From positions 1 to 64,000 of the forward strand of contig JAQTNK010000018.1 of assembly GCA_028713915.1 (NCBI GenBank): a DNA stretch of 64,000 nt. Direction: 5' to 3'. The notes under the pieces are model-generated. The model was not told the DNA's origin. It did no database searches and was given only the letters and a program-made list of their open reading frames with translations. The position numbers and the translations under genes are program-made. Positions 20,114-28,761 of the stretch are shown in pieces (the stretch's first letter is position 1; every line of letters begins with the position of its first letter). The DNA comes from Rhodocyclaceae bacterium (GTDB lineage Bacteria; Pseudomonadota; Gammaproteobacteria; Burkholderiales; Rhodocyclaceae).

Positions 20114-20276
20114 TTGATTACCTTTATCGATAAAGTGATTGAAGAGGTTGACCGGGGGCGACCCGACCAACAACCGCGGATTCTAGCATCTATGGCGCGC
20201 TCTGATCCAGGCGGAATTTGACCCTGATGCCGTCGCCGTATGCGGGAGAGCGGCGAAAATGGCGCCGGCATGGCGA

Positions 20277-21404
20277 TCAGGCCGGCGCCAGAAAACCACA
20301 ACGATACCAGTCATGCAGCAGCGTCTGTCCGTCCGCGCTGATGCCGGCCAGATCGTCGAGTCGCCTGTCATCGGCGAGGCGGCGGAAGGACGCCCGGTCC
20401 ACGGCCGGGACGGCGGCGGCTTCGCCGTTGATGAAGAACAGCCGGTCGCTGAAGAGCATCTGGGTGCGCGCATCGAGTCGCAGGCCGCGCTTGCCGGCGG
20501 CCGCGGCGAAGCGGGGCGCCGACAAGGGCCGGGCCGGACGTTCGAAAAAGACCTGGGCCTTGGGCTCGCTCAGCGTGTGGCCGAGGAATTCCTTCACCAG
20601 CTTGTCGTTCCAGCGGATGCCGGCGAGCAGGCGGCCGACTTGTTCGACCATGGCCGGGCCGATCTCGGCAGGGTGGCGCTGCAACGGCAGGTCGGGATCG
20701 CTGTAGCGCCCGGGCAATTCGATGCGCTCGGCGAGGAACATCAGGAACTGCTCGGCGAGTTCCTGCGCCGGCGCGGTACGGAAGCCCACGGAGTAGGTCA
20801 TGCATTCGCCGATGGCGATGCCGTCGTGGGCCCATTCGGGCGGCAGGTAGAGCAGGTCGCCGGATTCCAGCACCCAGTCGTGCTTGGGCCGGAAATCCTT
20901 GAGGATGCGCAGTGGCAGGCCCTCGATCAACTCCTGGTCGCGCTGGTTGCCGATGCGCCAGCGACGCTTGCCGATGCCTTGCAGCAGAAAGACGTCGTAG
21001 TTGTCGAAATGCGGACCCACGCCGCCGCCGTCGTTGGCATAGCTGACCATCAGGTCGTCGAGGCGCGCGTAGGGGATGAAGCTGAACTCGCGCATCAGCC
21101 GGTCGGCCTCCGGCAGCAGCAGGTTGAGGCCTTGTATCAGCGTCGTCCACGGCTTCTTGGCGCGGCGCAAGCGCTCGCGCTTGAAGGGACCGTGCTCGAT
21201 GGTCCAGCGGCCGCCGGCTTGCGAGACGAAGCGCGATTCGGCCTCGTCGCTGCAGGCGAGATCGATGAGTTCGTCGCGCGAGAGCAGTCCCGTGAAGCCA
21301 GGCAGCGCATTGCGCACGAGCAGCGGCTTCTTTTGCCAGTACTCGGCGAGAAACTGTTGCACCGGCATGCCGCCGAAGAGGTTCTTGAGGAAGGGTGTGT
21401 TCAT
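20277..21404 (-). CDS. roxA: RoxA/YcfD-type ribosomal oxygenase (JmjC cupin)
   Basis: A 375-residue Fe(II)/2-oxoglutarate oxygenase. The metal triad is His132, Asp134 ([13 protein letters not shown]) and His193 ([10 protein letters not shown]). YcfD hydroxylates arginine 81 of ribosomal protein L16, and the protein here matches in length and in the opening [20 protein letters not shown] region. It is cytoplasmic. It is divergent from rlmD, another ribosome-modification gene, with only 43 bases between their start codons. Confidence 0.9.
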   Translation of the reverse strand: MNTPFLKNLFGGMPVQQFLAEYWQKKPLLVRNALPGFTGLLSRDELIDLACSDEAESRFVSQAGGRWTIEHGPFKRERLRRAKKPWTTLIQGLNLLLPEADRLMREFSFIPYARLDDLMVSYANDGGGVGPHFDNYDVFLLQGIGKRRWRIGNQRDQELIEGLPLRILKDFRPKHDWVLESGDLLYLPPEWAHDGIAIGECMTYSVGFRTAPAQELAEQFLMFLAERIELPGRYSDPDLPLQRHPAEIGPAMVEQVGRLLAGIRWNDKLVKEFLGHTLSEPKAQVFFERPARPLSAPRFAAAAGKRGLRLDARTQMLFSDRLFFINGEAAAVPAVDRASFRRLADDRRLDDLAGISADGQTLLHDWYRCGFLAPA

Positions 21405-21413
21405 GGGCGCGGA

Positions 21414-21421
21414 TTATAATC
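21414..21421. promoter_or_regulatory. Palindromic -10 element shared by roxA and rlmD
   Basis: The octamer ATTATAAT is its own reverse complement, so it presents a perfect TATAAT to both strands. It lies 27 bases before the rlmD ATG and 10 bases before the roxA ATG. If used in the roxA direction the transcript would be almost leaderless. Confidence 0.45.
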
Positions 21422-21447
21422 GCGGCCTTTTCGCTCGCATCGTATTT

Positions 21448-22743
21448 ATGCCCCAAGCACTCATCGAATCGCTGGACCACGAAGGCCGCGGCGTCGCGCA
21501 CGCCGACGGCAAGGCCATTTTCATCGAAGGCGCGCTGCCCGGCGAGATCGTCGAATATTCCTGCTACCGCAAGAAGGCGAAATACGAGCAGGCGCAGGCC
21601 GTCGCCATCGTCAAGGCGTCGAGCCAGCGCGTCGAGCCTTTCTGCCGATATTTTGGCGTCTGCGGCGGCTGCAGCATGCAGCACATGGGGCCGGCGGCGC
21701 AGACGGCGGCCAAGCAGCGCGTGCTCGAAGACGCGCTATGGCATATCGCGCACCTCACGCCGGAGACGATCCTCCCGGCGATCGCGGGCGCGCCCTGGGG
21801 CTATCGCCATCGCGCCCGGCTCTCGGTGCGCCATGTGGCGAAGAAGGGCGGCGTGCTGGTGGGCTTTCGCGAGAAGCGCAGCAGCTACGTCGCCGTGATG
21901 GATTCCTGCGCCGTGCTGCCGCCGGCGGTTTCCGCGCTGCTGCCGCGGCTGGGCGAACTCATCGCGCAGCTGTCGATACCGGACCGCCTGCCGCAGATCG
22001 AAGTCGCCATCGGCGACGATCAGGTGGTGCTGGTGCTGCGCATCCTCGAAGCGCTGAGCGCGCCGGACGAGGCGCTGCTGCGCGAATTCGCCGACCGTCA
22101 CGGCGTCGTCTTCTACCTGCAGACCGGCGGTCCCGATACGGTCGTCCTGTTCCATCCGCTCGATGCGCCGCCGCTCGCCTACACGCTGCCGGATTTCGGC
22201 GTCGAGCTGCGCTTCGCGCCGACGGAATTCACTCAGGTCAATCCGGGCGTCAACCGCATGCTGGTGCGACGCGCGCTGGCGCTGTTACGGCCGCAGGCGG
22301 GCGAGCGCATCGCCGACATGTTCTGCGGCCTGGGAAATTTCACCTTGCCCATCGCCCGCTCGGGCGCCACCGTCGTCGGCATCGAGGGCAGCAAGGCGCT
22401 GGTCGAACGGGCGCGCGCGAATGCCGAACTCAACGGCTTGCACGAACGCTGCGAGTTCGCCGTCGCCAACCTGTTCGCGGCGACGCCGGAGAGCGTCGCG
22501 GCGCTCGGCCATTTCGACAAGATGCTGATCGATCCGCCGCGCGAAGGCGCCGTGGACCTGGTCAAGTGCCTGGGCGCCGACGGGCCGGCGCGCATCGTCT
22601 ACGTGTCGTGCAGCCCGGCGACGCTGGCGCGCGATGCCGGCATACTGGTGCATGAGGGCGGCTATGCGCTGCGCGGCGCGGGCATCGCCAGCATGTTCCC
22701 GCATACCTCGCATGTCGAGTCGATTGCGCTCTTCGAACGCTAG
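21448..22743 (+). CDS. rlmD: 23S rRNA (uracil-1939-C5)-methyltransferase RlmD
   Basis: A 431-residue protein. An N-terminal TRAM domain (about residues 1-60, with [25 protein letters not shown]) is followed by iron-sulfur cysteines in [16 protein letters not shown]. The SAM domain holds [15 protein letters not shown] and the catalytic segment IDPPREGA, with the nucleophilic cysteine in [13 protein letters not shown]. All core residues of RlmD (RumA) are intact. The start is placed just before [15 protein letters not shown]. Confidence 0.94.
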   Translation: MPQALIESLDHEGRGVAHADGKAIFIEGALPGEIVEYSCYRKKAKYEQAQAVAIVKASSQRVEPFCRYFGVCGGCSMQHMGPAAQTAAKQRVLEDALWHIAHLTPETILPAIAGAPWGYRHRARLSVRHVAKKGGVLVGFREKRSSYVAVMDSCAVLPPAVSALLPRLGELIAQLSIPDRLPQIEVAIGDDQVVLVLRILEALSAPDEALLREFADRHGVVFYLQTGGPDTVVLFHPLDAPPLAYTLPDFGVELRFAPTEFTQVNPGVNRMLVRRALALLRPQAGERIADMFCGLGNFTLPIARSGATVVGIEGSKALVERARANAELNGLHERCEFAVANLFAATPESVAALGHFDKMLIDPPREGAVDLVKCLGADGPARIVYVSCSPATLARDAGILVHEGGYALRGAGIASMFPHTSHVESIALFER

Positions 22744-22751
22744 TCACGAAA

Positions 22752-22781
22752 CGACAAGGGCAGCCGCAGCTGCCCTTGTCG
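22752..22781. terminator. Strong hairpin between convergent rlmD and BI-1 genes
   Basis: A 13-bp perfect stem (CGACAAGGGCAGC and its complement) closes a CGCA tetraloop nine bases after the rlmD stop. There is no clear T-tract on either strand. Its position suggests a bidirectional terminator or a transcript-end stabiliser. Confidence 0.7.
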
Positions 22782-22799
22782 CCAAGCCAAGAAGACGTT

Positions 22800-23495
22800 T
22801 CAGTCGCGGTCGCCCGAGAATGCCATCAGCAGACTCAGCAGGTTGACGAAGACGTTGTAGATGTCGAGATACACGGCGAGCGTGGCCGTGATGTAGTTGG
22901 TTTCGCCGCCGTGCACGATGCGGTTGATGTCGTAGAGGATGTAGGCGGAGAAGATGACTACGGCGATCGCCGAGACCGCCAGCGCCAGCGCCGGAATGTG
23001 GAAGAACATATTGGCGATTCCCGCCAGCAGGATCAGGATCAGGCCGGCGAAGAGGAACTTGCCCATGTTGCTGAAATCGCGCTTGGTGGTCGAGGCGATG
23101 CCGGCCAGGGCGAAGAAAATACCGCCAGTCCCGGTCGCCGCCATGGCGATCAGCGTGCCACCGTTGGAAAAGCCCAGCGCCGCCCGCAGGATGCCGGAGA
23201 GCATCAGGCCCATGAAGAACGTGAAGCCGAGCAGCAACACAACTCCCATGCCGCTATCCTTGGTCTTTTCGATGCCCCACATGAAGCCGAAGGCGATGCC
23301 GAGGAAAAGGAGGAACGACATCATCGGACTGCCGGCAAACATCCAGAAATGCATCTGGACGCCGACCAGGGCGCCCAGCACCGTCGGTAACATCGACAGG
23401 GCAAGCAACGCGTAAGTGTTGCGCAGTACGCGGTTTTGTTGTTGAGCGATGTCCTGGGAACTGGACGAAATTTGGCCGAATCGGATGTCTTGCAT
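22800..23495 (-). CDS. Bax inhibitor-1/YccA family membrane protein
   Basis: A 231-residue protein with about seven hydrophobic helices between residues 27 and 228, for example TYALLALSMLPTVLGALVG and ILILLAGIANMFFHIPAL. The C-terminal half contains YDINRIVHGGETNYITATLAVYLDIYN split over the last loop and helix; its acidic residues match the pH-gated calcium-leak site of BI-1 (TMBIM) proteins. In E. coli, YccA protects SecY from FtsH degradation. Function in this organism is inferred from the family only. The gene is transcribed alone toward rlmD. Confidence 0.88.
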   Translation of the reverse strand: MQDIRFGQISSSSQDIAQQQNRVLRNTYALLALSMLPTVLGALVGVQMHFWMFAGSPMMSFLLFLGIAFGFMWGIEKTKDSGMGVVLLLGFTFFMGLMLSGILRAALGFSNGGTLIAMAATGTGGIFFALAGIASTTKRDFSNMGKFLFAGLILILLAGIANMFFHIPALALAVSAIAVVIFSAYILYDINRIVHGGETNYITATLAVYLDIYNVFVNLLSLLMAFSGDRD

Positions 23496-23615
23496 GGAAG
23501 GATGTCCTCCGTTACTGAAAAGGTGCAGCCACTAAGACTATAGAAAGCTGGCTAAAGTTTCAATCTCGATATGGGGGAGATTGCGTGGATTTCAAGGCTG
23601 TGGCGGTCACAGCGT

Positions 23616-23621
23616 TATAAT
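23616..23621 (+). promoter_or_regulatory. -10 hexamer (TATAAT) for tRNA-Ser(UGA)
   Basis: A perfect TATAAT followed by a GC-rich discriminator (CCGCGCGCC) lies 24 bases before the tRNA. A GC-rich discriminator is typical of stringently controlled stable-RNA promoters. The -35 box is not clear. Confidence 0.5.
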
Positions 23622-23645
23622 CCGCGCGCCTTAAGCGAGTATTAC

Positions 23646-23733
23646 GGAAGCGTGGCAGAGTGGTCGATTGCACCGGTCTTGAAAACCGGCAAGGGGCAAC
23701 CCTTCGTGAGTTCGAATCTCACCGCTTCCGCCA
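23646..23733 (+). tRNA. tRNA-Ser (anticodon UGA)
   Basis: An 88-base class II tRNA. The acceptor stem GGAAGCG pairs with CGCTTCC, the anticodon loop is CTTGAAA with anticodon TGA, the long variable arm is typical of serine tRNAs, and the T-loop reads GTTCGAATC. The discriminator is G and the 3' CCA is encoded at 23731-23733. Confidence 0.97.
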
Positions 23734-23846
23734 AGCGACTATCTTTGTTGGCAGCCGGTACCGATGCTTGGGCGCGGTTGATTCGTTCGGCGCCGATTCG
23801 GCTCAAGCGAGCCGGCCGCCATGCGGGCCGGCCTTGTCTCGCCGAG

Positions 23847-24140
23847 CTACTTCTTGAAGAAGTGCGTGGTCATGCGCTCCGTGGCGTCCTTGATTTCCGC
23901 CGCGGCCTTATCCATGTTGGCCTTGAACTGCCCCCAGGCGTCTTCGCCGGCGCTTTGCATTTTGTGGAAGCTTTCCCATGCCTCATCTTGCTTGACGCGC
24001 AGCAACTCGAGGTTCTTTTCGTACTGGGCCTTGGCTTGCGTCTCGAGGCGCCCGGCGCCGTCCTTGAAGCGTTCGGTTTGCGCCTTCCACTCGTTCAACT
24101 GCTTCTCCATAAACGCCTGATACTCTTCTCGTGGTTTCAT
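23847..24140 (-). CDS. Small coiled-coil stress-type protein
   Basis: A 97-residue, highly charged, all-helical protein (MKPREEYQAFMEKQLNEW to the C-terminal HFFKK) without membrane segments or signal peptide. The heptad-like spacing of hydrophobic residues (LETQAKAQYEKNLELLRVKQ) predicts an amphipathic or coiled-coil helix resembling phasin-like and apolipoprotein-like small proteins. No enzymatic role is suggested. Next on the same strand, upstream, is a DUF3309 membrane peptide; both are the kind of small genes often tied to stress responses. A specific function cannot be named. Confidence 0.7.
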   Translation of the reverse strand: MKPREEYQAFMEKQLNEWKAQTERFKDGAGRLETQAKAQYEKNLELLRVKQDEAWESFHKMQSAGEDAWGQFKANMDKAAAEIKDATERMTTHFFKK

Positions 24141-24206
24141 GATGATTCTCCTTCAATCGTTTGTTGGTTCGCGGTGCCGACCGGACGGTCAAGACGTCGG
24201 CGCACT

Positions 24207-24365
24207 CTATATCTTGCCCAGCAGCACCAGAATGAGCAGGATCAACACAACCAGACCGAGACCGCCACTCGGGCCGTAGCCCCATCCCCGGCTGTGGGGC
24301 CAGGCTGGAATCGCGCCGATCAGCATAAGCAACAGAACGACCAGCAGAATCGTACCTAACGTCAT
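24207..24365 (-). CDS. DUF3309 family small membrane protein
   Basis: A 52-residue protein starting MTLGTILLVVLLLMLIGAIP, then WPHSRGWGYGPSGGLGL and a second hydrophobic helix ending LGKI. Two membrane segments separated by a Gly/Trp-rich turn are exactly the DUF3309 pattern. The family's role is unknown; members are commonly near stress and envelope genes. It is too short for many gene callers. The 66-base gap to the coiled-coil gene downstream suggests a shared transcript. Confidence 0.8.
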   Translation of the reverse strand: MTLGTILLVVLLLMLIGAIPAWPHSRGWGYGPSGGLGLVVLILLILVLLGKI

Positions 24366-25066
24366 TTTGCGTCTCCTCTCTCATCGCCATATCCGGTATA
24401 TGCAAGGTTACTCAGAAGCAGCCAATGGTCTGTGCGCCATCGCACAGTCCACGGGGTCAGGCGAAAAAATCCTAGGCAAACTTGCCCGGCCGGTCACCGC
24501 CGCAATTGCGCTAGGTTCGAAAGCGTACATACCGCATCCGTATTCGTGACTATTCTGATTCGCGAAGGTGGATGACAAAGTATCCAATAGATGTCAGTCG
24601 CCAATAGGAATCAGGAAGTTCAGTTTTTTTTTACACGCGCGAAGAGCTAGGACCTGCGGCTCTGGATGAACGCAGCGAGCCCGACGAACGAATGAAGTCT
24701 GCCGACGAAACCAAAGGCGCGGGAGGCAATCCGCATTAGACGGCAGTGACGGGCCCGGGGATAACGCACAGGAACAACGCGTGGCGGTTGAGGGTCAAAG
24801 CTCGGGTTGATGCGGGTAACGCGCTTTGTCCTCCTCCGTGTCGTTCTCCCGGACTATGTCTCGATGTCCTTCGTTCCCAGGATGTTCATCATGAATACGT
24901 ATCTTCGAGGGGCTCGCCGTCGGCGTATCGACAGCGAGGGCCGGACGCGCACGCTAACGTGAGGGTCCGCCTGCCCATCGTGCCGCCGCACGGGAGGCAC
25001 AGCGGTTCTGCACACTATGGCGCTACGGGTGCCGGAGGCGTTCCGCTATCAGCCAGAGACGATGAC
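24366..25066. other. 700-base region without a supported gene
   Basis: Between the DUF3309 gene and the Kai-associated operon base composition is lower in GC than the surroundings, with a T-run near 24626. Only very short or non-conserved open frames are present. I see no tRNA, repeat or clear promoter. The start of the 25067 gene is uncertain, because its frame stays open back to 24746, but the upstream sequence looks non-coding (Arg/Pro/His-rich, frame-drift composition). Confidence 0.5.
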
Positions 25067-25480
25067 ATGCGACGCGACGCGATACGAGAAACGCTGGCGC
25101 AACGCTGCGGGGATGCCGCCGATGCACGCGCGGTGGCCGAGGCGACCGTCGGCACGTGGCTTCAGATGGCCGCCCGGCTCGCTCCCGTGATCGGCGTGCG
25201 CGGGGTCGACGTCCTCTTCGGCCGCGCACTGTACCTGACCAGCGCCAAATTCCCCTGGCTGGCAATTTCCGAGCATGGCGACGCCGCCGCTCAGCTTGCC
25301 AGCATCAGGGCTCGCCTCGAAGCCCACGAAGCGGCCGTCGCCGCAGAAGCGGGCTATGTCCTGCTGGCGACCTTCACCGAACTGCTTGCAACCTTGATCG
25401 GAGAAGCCTTGACCGAGCGCCTGTTGCTCGCGGTATGGGCGCCTTCGCCACCGGCGTCCGAACTGGCGAAGGCGTCATGA
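25067..25480 (+). CDS. Unrecognised small protein translationally coupled to the KaiC-like gene
   Basis: A 137-residue, Ala/Leu-rich, probably all-helical cytoplasmic protein beginning MRRDAIRETLAQRCGDAADA. It has no signal peptide and only weakly hydrophobic segments (VLLATFTELLATLIGEALTERLLLAVW near the C-terminus, which might be amphipathic). I recognise no domain. Its stop overlaps the ATG of the KaiC-like ATPase (ATGA), so the two are almost certainly made together, and it is a candidate KaiC partner or regulator. ATG 25067 is preferred over much earlier in-frame starts because codon usage becomes coding-like only from about there. Confidence 0.6.
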   Translation: MRRDAIRETLAQRCGDAADARAVAEATVGTWLQMAARLAPVIGVRGVDVLFGRALYLTSAKFPWLAISEHGDAAAQLASIRARLEAHEAAVAAEAGYVLLATFTELLATLIGEALTERLLLAVWAPSPPASELAKAS

Positions 25481-26997
25481 GCAAAAAAGCGACCATACGT
25501 CGCCTGGCGACCGGCGTGCCCGGACTCGATGCGATCGTGGGCGGCGGCCTGCCGGAATACTCCTTCAATCTCATTGTCGGACCGCCGGGCTCCGGCAAGA
25601 CGACGCTGGCGCACCAGATCATGTTCGCGCTGGCGACACCGGAGCGACCGGCGCTGTTCTTCACCGCGCTCGGCGAGCCGCCGTTGAAGATGCTCCGTTA
25701 TCAGCAGCAGTTTTCGTTCTTCGATCTCAATAAGATCGATCGCTCGATTCGCTTCGTCAATTTGAGCGACGACGTCGCGATGGGCCGTTTCGACCAGGTG
25801 CTGGCGCGCATCAGGGCGGAGGTCGAGGCCTCGTCGCCGGCATTGGTGTTCGTCGATTCGTTCCGCTCGGTGATGCTGGAACCGCGACACCCCGCAGAAG
25901 GCGCGCTCAGCCCGCAACAGTTCATCCAGCAACTTGGAGTGGAGTTCTCCGGTTGGCAGGCGACCACCTTCCTGATCGGGGAATATGTGCCGACGAGCGA
26001 CGCCCATCCGGTGTTCACGGTGGCCGACGGCCTGCTGTCGCTGGACCAAAGCGTGCATCGCAATTCGATGGTGCGCAAGATCCAGGTGCTGAAGATGCGC
26101 GGTCAGGCGACCAGCCCGGTGATTCATACTTTTCACATCACCAGCGCGGGCGTCGAAGTCTTTCCGGCGGCGATCATTCGCGGCGATAGCGGGGTTTTGT
26201 CGCCGGCCAACGAGCTGCCGCACACCGATATGCGCCTGTCCATGGGCGTGCCGCAGCTAGACGAGATGCTCGGCGGCGGCCTGCCCTCGGGCTATTCGCT
26301 GCTGGTCGCGGGGCCATCCGGATCGGGCAAGACCATCCTCGCCACGGCCTTCCTGGCCGAAGGCGTGCGCCGCGGCGAAGCGGGCGTGATCGTCGCGTTC
26401 GAGCAGACGCCGAGCCAGTCGCGCAACCGCAGCATCAACGACATGGCCCGCGCCGGGAAAATCGGCTTGATCAATACCCGCTCGCTGGATCTGTCGATCG
26501 ACGAGGTGGTTCATCATCTGACCCGGCTCATTCGGCAGATGAAAGCCACGCGCGTGGTGATCGATTCGCTGTCCGGCTTCGAACTGGCCGTGGCGCCGAG
26601 CTTCCGCGAGGATTTCCGCCAGTCGCTGTTTCGCATGGTCGCAGTGTTGTCCGGACTCGGCGTGACGGCGCTGATGACTTCCGAGCTCGAAGACCGTTAC
26701 AGCGATCTGCGTTTTTCCCCCTACGGCTCGGCGTTTCTCACCGACGCGATCATCGTCCAGCGCTACATCGAGGTCGAGAGCTGCCTCAAGCGCGTCATGG
26801 CGGTCGTCAAGGTGCGCGCCAGCGACCACAGCACCGAGATTCGGCAGTTCAAGATCACCGATGACGGCATCGTCATCGGCGACCCGGTGCTCGAATACGA
26901 AGGACTGCTCGGCGGACGGCCGACGCGGATGCCAACGTCCGTGACGATCGACAGCGCCCCGGCAACAACGGCGGGCACGAAGGCGCCGCGGCAATGA
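25477..26997 (+). CDS. KaiC-like double RecA-domain ATPase (no phosphorylation pair)
   Basis: A 506-residue protein of two tandem RecA/KaiC domains. Walker A motifs are GPPGSGKT at residues 35-42 and GPSGSGKT at about 279-286; each domain has the family opening TGVPGLDAIVGGGLP or MGVPQLDEMLGGGLP. In the first domain the catalytic glutamate pair of KaiC is reduced to one (ALGEPP), and the second has FEQTP. By eye, the positions matching the Ser431/Thr432 autophosphorylation pair of cyanobacterial KaiC are Ala/Phe (GSAFLTDA), so phospho-cycling is unlikely. It is coupled by ATGA overlaps to the small protein before it and to a GGDEF-EAL gene after it. Confidence 0.85.
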   Translation: MSKKATIRRLATGVPGLDAIVGGGLPEYSFNLIVGPPGSGKTTLAHQIMFALATPERPALFFTALGEPPLKMLRYQQQFSFFDLNKIDRSIRFVNLSDDVAMGRFDQVLARIRAEVEASSPALVFVDSFRSVMLEPRHPAEGALSPQQFIQQLGVEFSGWQATTFLIGEYVPTSDAHPVFTVADGLLSLDQSVHRNSMVRKIQVLKMRGQATSPVIHTFHITSAGVEVFPAAIIRGDSGVLSPANELPHTDMRLSMGVPQLDEMLGGGLPSGYSLLVAGPSGSGKTILATAFLAEGVRRGEAGVIVAFEQTPSQSRNRSINDMARAGKIGLINTRSLDLSIDEVVHHLTRLIRQMKATRVVIDSLSGFELAVAPSFREDFRQSLFRMVAVLSGLGVTALMTSELEDRYSDLRFSPYGSAFLTDAIIVQRYIEVESCLKRVMAVVKVRASDHSTEIRQFKITDDGIVIGDPVLEYEGLLGGRPTRMPTSVTIDSAPATTAGTKAPRQ

Positions 26998-28691
26998 TCA
27001 ATCGGGTTAACGAGCGTCGGCGCGGTGCGCGCGACCGACGACTGGAAGCCAGCGCTGCGCACACTGCGGCGACGCAGACCCTCGCCGCGCGAGAGACGGA
27101 GGTCCGCGCCGGCGAACACGCCGCCGACCAGCGCGAAGGGGTCGCCGACCAGCGCGAAGGGGCCGCCGATCAGCGCGAGGGGGCCGCCGATCAGCGCGAA
27201 GAAACGGCCAACTTGCGCCAGGAAGCCGCCGATCTGCGTGAAGAGGTTGCCGACTTGCGCGAAGAAGCCGCCAAGGCCGAGGAGGCGCTCAGCTTGCTCA
27301 ACGCAGCGCACATGCGCGAGGCCAACGAACGTCTTATCGTCGCGACGATCCATGCCCAGACGATGACCGAGGCGGCCGAGCAGGCCACCGCGCAGATGGC
27401 TTACGTGGCCAAACACGACTTTCTCACCGGCTTGCCCAACCGTTCCCTGCTGAGCGACCGGCTGGAGCAGGCGATCGCGCTCGCCCGTCGTCATGGCAAG
27501 CGGCTCGCCCTGATGTATCTGGACCTCGATCACTTCAAGCACATCAACGATTCGCTCGGCCATGCGGTCGGCGACGAGTTGCTGCAGTCGGCCGCCAAGC
27601 GCCTGCAAGCCTGCGTCCGCCATTCCGACACCGTCAGCCGCCAGGGGGGCGACGAATTCGTCGTTCTGCTGAGCGAAGTCGAGGCGGCGCAGGATGCCGC
27701 CCACAGCGCCGAAAAGCTGCTGAAGACCATGGCCGAGCCTCATCTGATCGGCGGCCATCGGCTCCACGTCACGTTGAGTATCGGTATCAGCATCTACCCC
27801 GACGACGGCAAGGACTCCGATACGATGGTCAGGAACGCCGACACCGCGATGTATCACGCCAAGAATAAGGGGCGCAACAACTACCAACGGTTCACCCCGG
27901 ACATGAATGCTCGCGCAGTCGCGCGGCAATCCGTCGAAATGGCCCTGCGCCGCGCGCTCGAGCAGCGCGAGTTCGTGCTGCATTACCAGCCGAAGGTGAA
28001 TCTCGAGACCGGCGCCATCACCGGTGCCGAAGCATTGGTCCGCCTGCAGCAAGCCGATCGGAGCCTGGTCGGTCCGACGGAGTTTGTCAGCATTGCCGAA
28101 GACTGCGGCCTCATTCTGCCGCTCGGCAAGTGGGTGCTGCGCGAGGCGTGCCGGCAGACGGCGGCATGGCTGCAAGCCGGTCTCGACGTCGGACAGATCG
28201 CGGTCAACATCTCGGCACAGGAGTTTCACAACAAGGATTTTCTCGCCGGTGTTCGTGCCATCCTCAACGACACTGGCCTGGACCCGCGGCATCTCGAACT
28301 CGAAGTGACCGAAAGCGGACTCATGCAGGACACGGAACCGACGATGGGGCTTTTGCACGCGCTCAACGATCTCGGCGTGCAGATCGCCGTCGATGATTTC
28401 GGCACCGGCTATTCCAGTCTGAGCTATCTGCGGCGTTTCCCGATCGACACGCTCAAGATCGATCAGTCGTTCGTGAAGGACATGGACGGCAATGCCGACG
28501 AGGCCATCATCAGCGCCATCATTGCCATGGGGAAGAGCCTCAATCTGCGGGTCGTGGCCGAGGGCATTGAAACGCCGCAACAGCTCGCCTTCCTGAAGAC
28601 CCAGCACTGTGCCGAAGGACAAGGCTATATCTTCAGCCAACCCGTGGCGGCCAAGGACTTCGCCGTTTTGCTGGCAGGCGAGCGACCTTAG
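26994..28691 (+). CDS. Heptad-repeat GGDEF-EAL c-di-GMP enzyme, copy A
   Basis: A 565-residue cytoplasmic protein. Residues 44-92 are seven perfect 7-residue repeats (ADQREGA type) predicted to form a continuous coiled coil, followed by a linker helix, a GGDEF domain and an EAL domain. The GGDEF motif is intact at about residues 219-223, with an RxxD inhibitory site (RHSD) five residues before it. The EAL motif is intact at Glu346 (GAEALVR), and DDFGTGYSS and the lysine of DTLKIDQSFV are present. It could both make and degrade c-di-GMP. No sensor domain is present, so input probably comes through the coiled coil or the KaiC-like protein whose stop its ATG overlaps. Confidence 0.9.
   Translation: MINRVNERRRGARDRRLEASAAHTAATQTLAARETEVRAGEHAADQREGVADQREGAADQREGAADQREETANLRQEAADLREEVADLREEAAKAEEALSLLNAAHMREANERLIVATIHAQTMTEAAEQATAQMAYVAKHDFLTGLPNRSLLSDRLEQAIALARRHGKRLALMYLDLDHFKHINDSLGHAVGDELLQSAAKRLQACVRHSDTVSRQGGDEFVVLLSEVEAAQDAAHSAEKLLKTMAEPHLIGGHRLHVTLSIGISIYPDDGKDSDTMVRNADTAMYHAKNKGRNNYQRFTPDMNARAVARQSVEMALRRALEQREFVLHYQPKVNLETGAITGAEALVRLQQADRSLVGPTEFVSIAEDCGLILPLGKWVLREACRQTAAWLQAGLDVGQIAVNISAQEFHNKDFLAGVRAILNDTGLDPRHLELEVTESGLMQDTEPTMGLLHALNDLGVQIAVDDFGTGYSSLSYLRRFPIDTLKIDQSFVKDMDGNADEAIISAIIAMGKSLNLRVVAEGIETPQQLAFLKTQHCAEGQGYIFSQPVAAKDFAVLLAGERP
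27123..27269 (+). repeat. Seven 21-bp in-frame repeats encoding coiled-coil heptads
   Basis: Seven consecutive 21-base units encode ADQREG[V/A] (x3), ADQREET, ANLRQEA, ADLREEV and ADLREEA. The first four are nearly identical at DNA level, pointing to recent slippage or unequal exchange; the later three are diverged. Unit number could vary between strains. Confidence 0.85.
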
Positions 28692-28761
28692 CAGTCCTAT
28701 ACATTGTCCTGGAATATCCGCTTCCGCGGCAGCCGCGGAAGCCTATGACAACGGTGAAATC

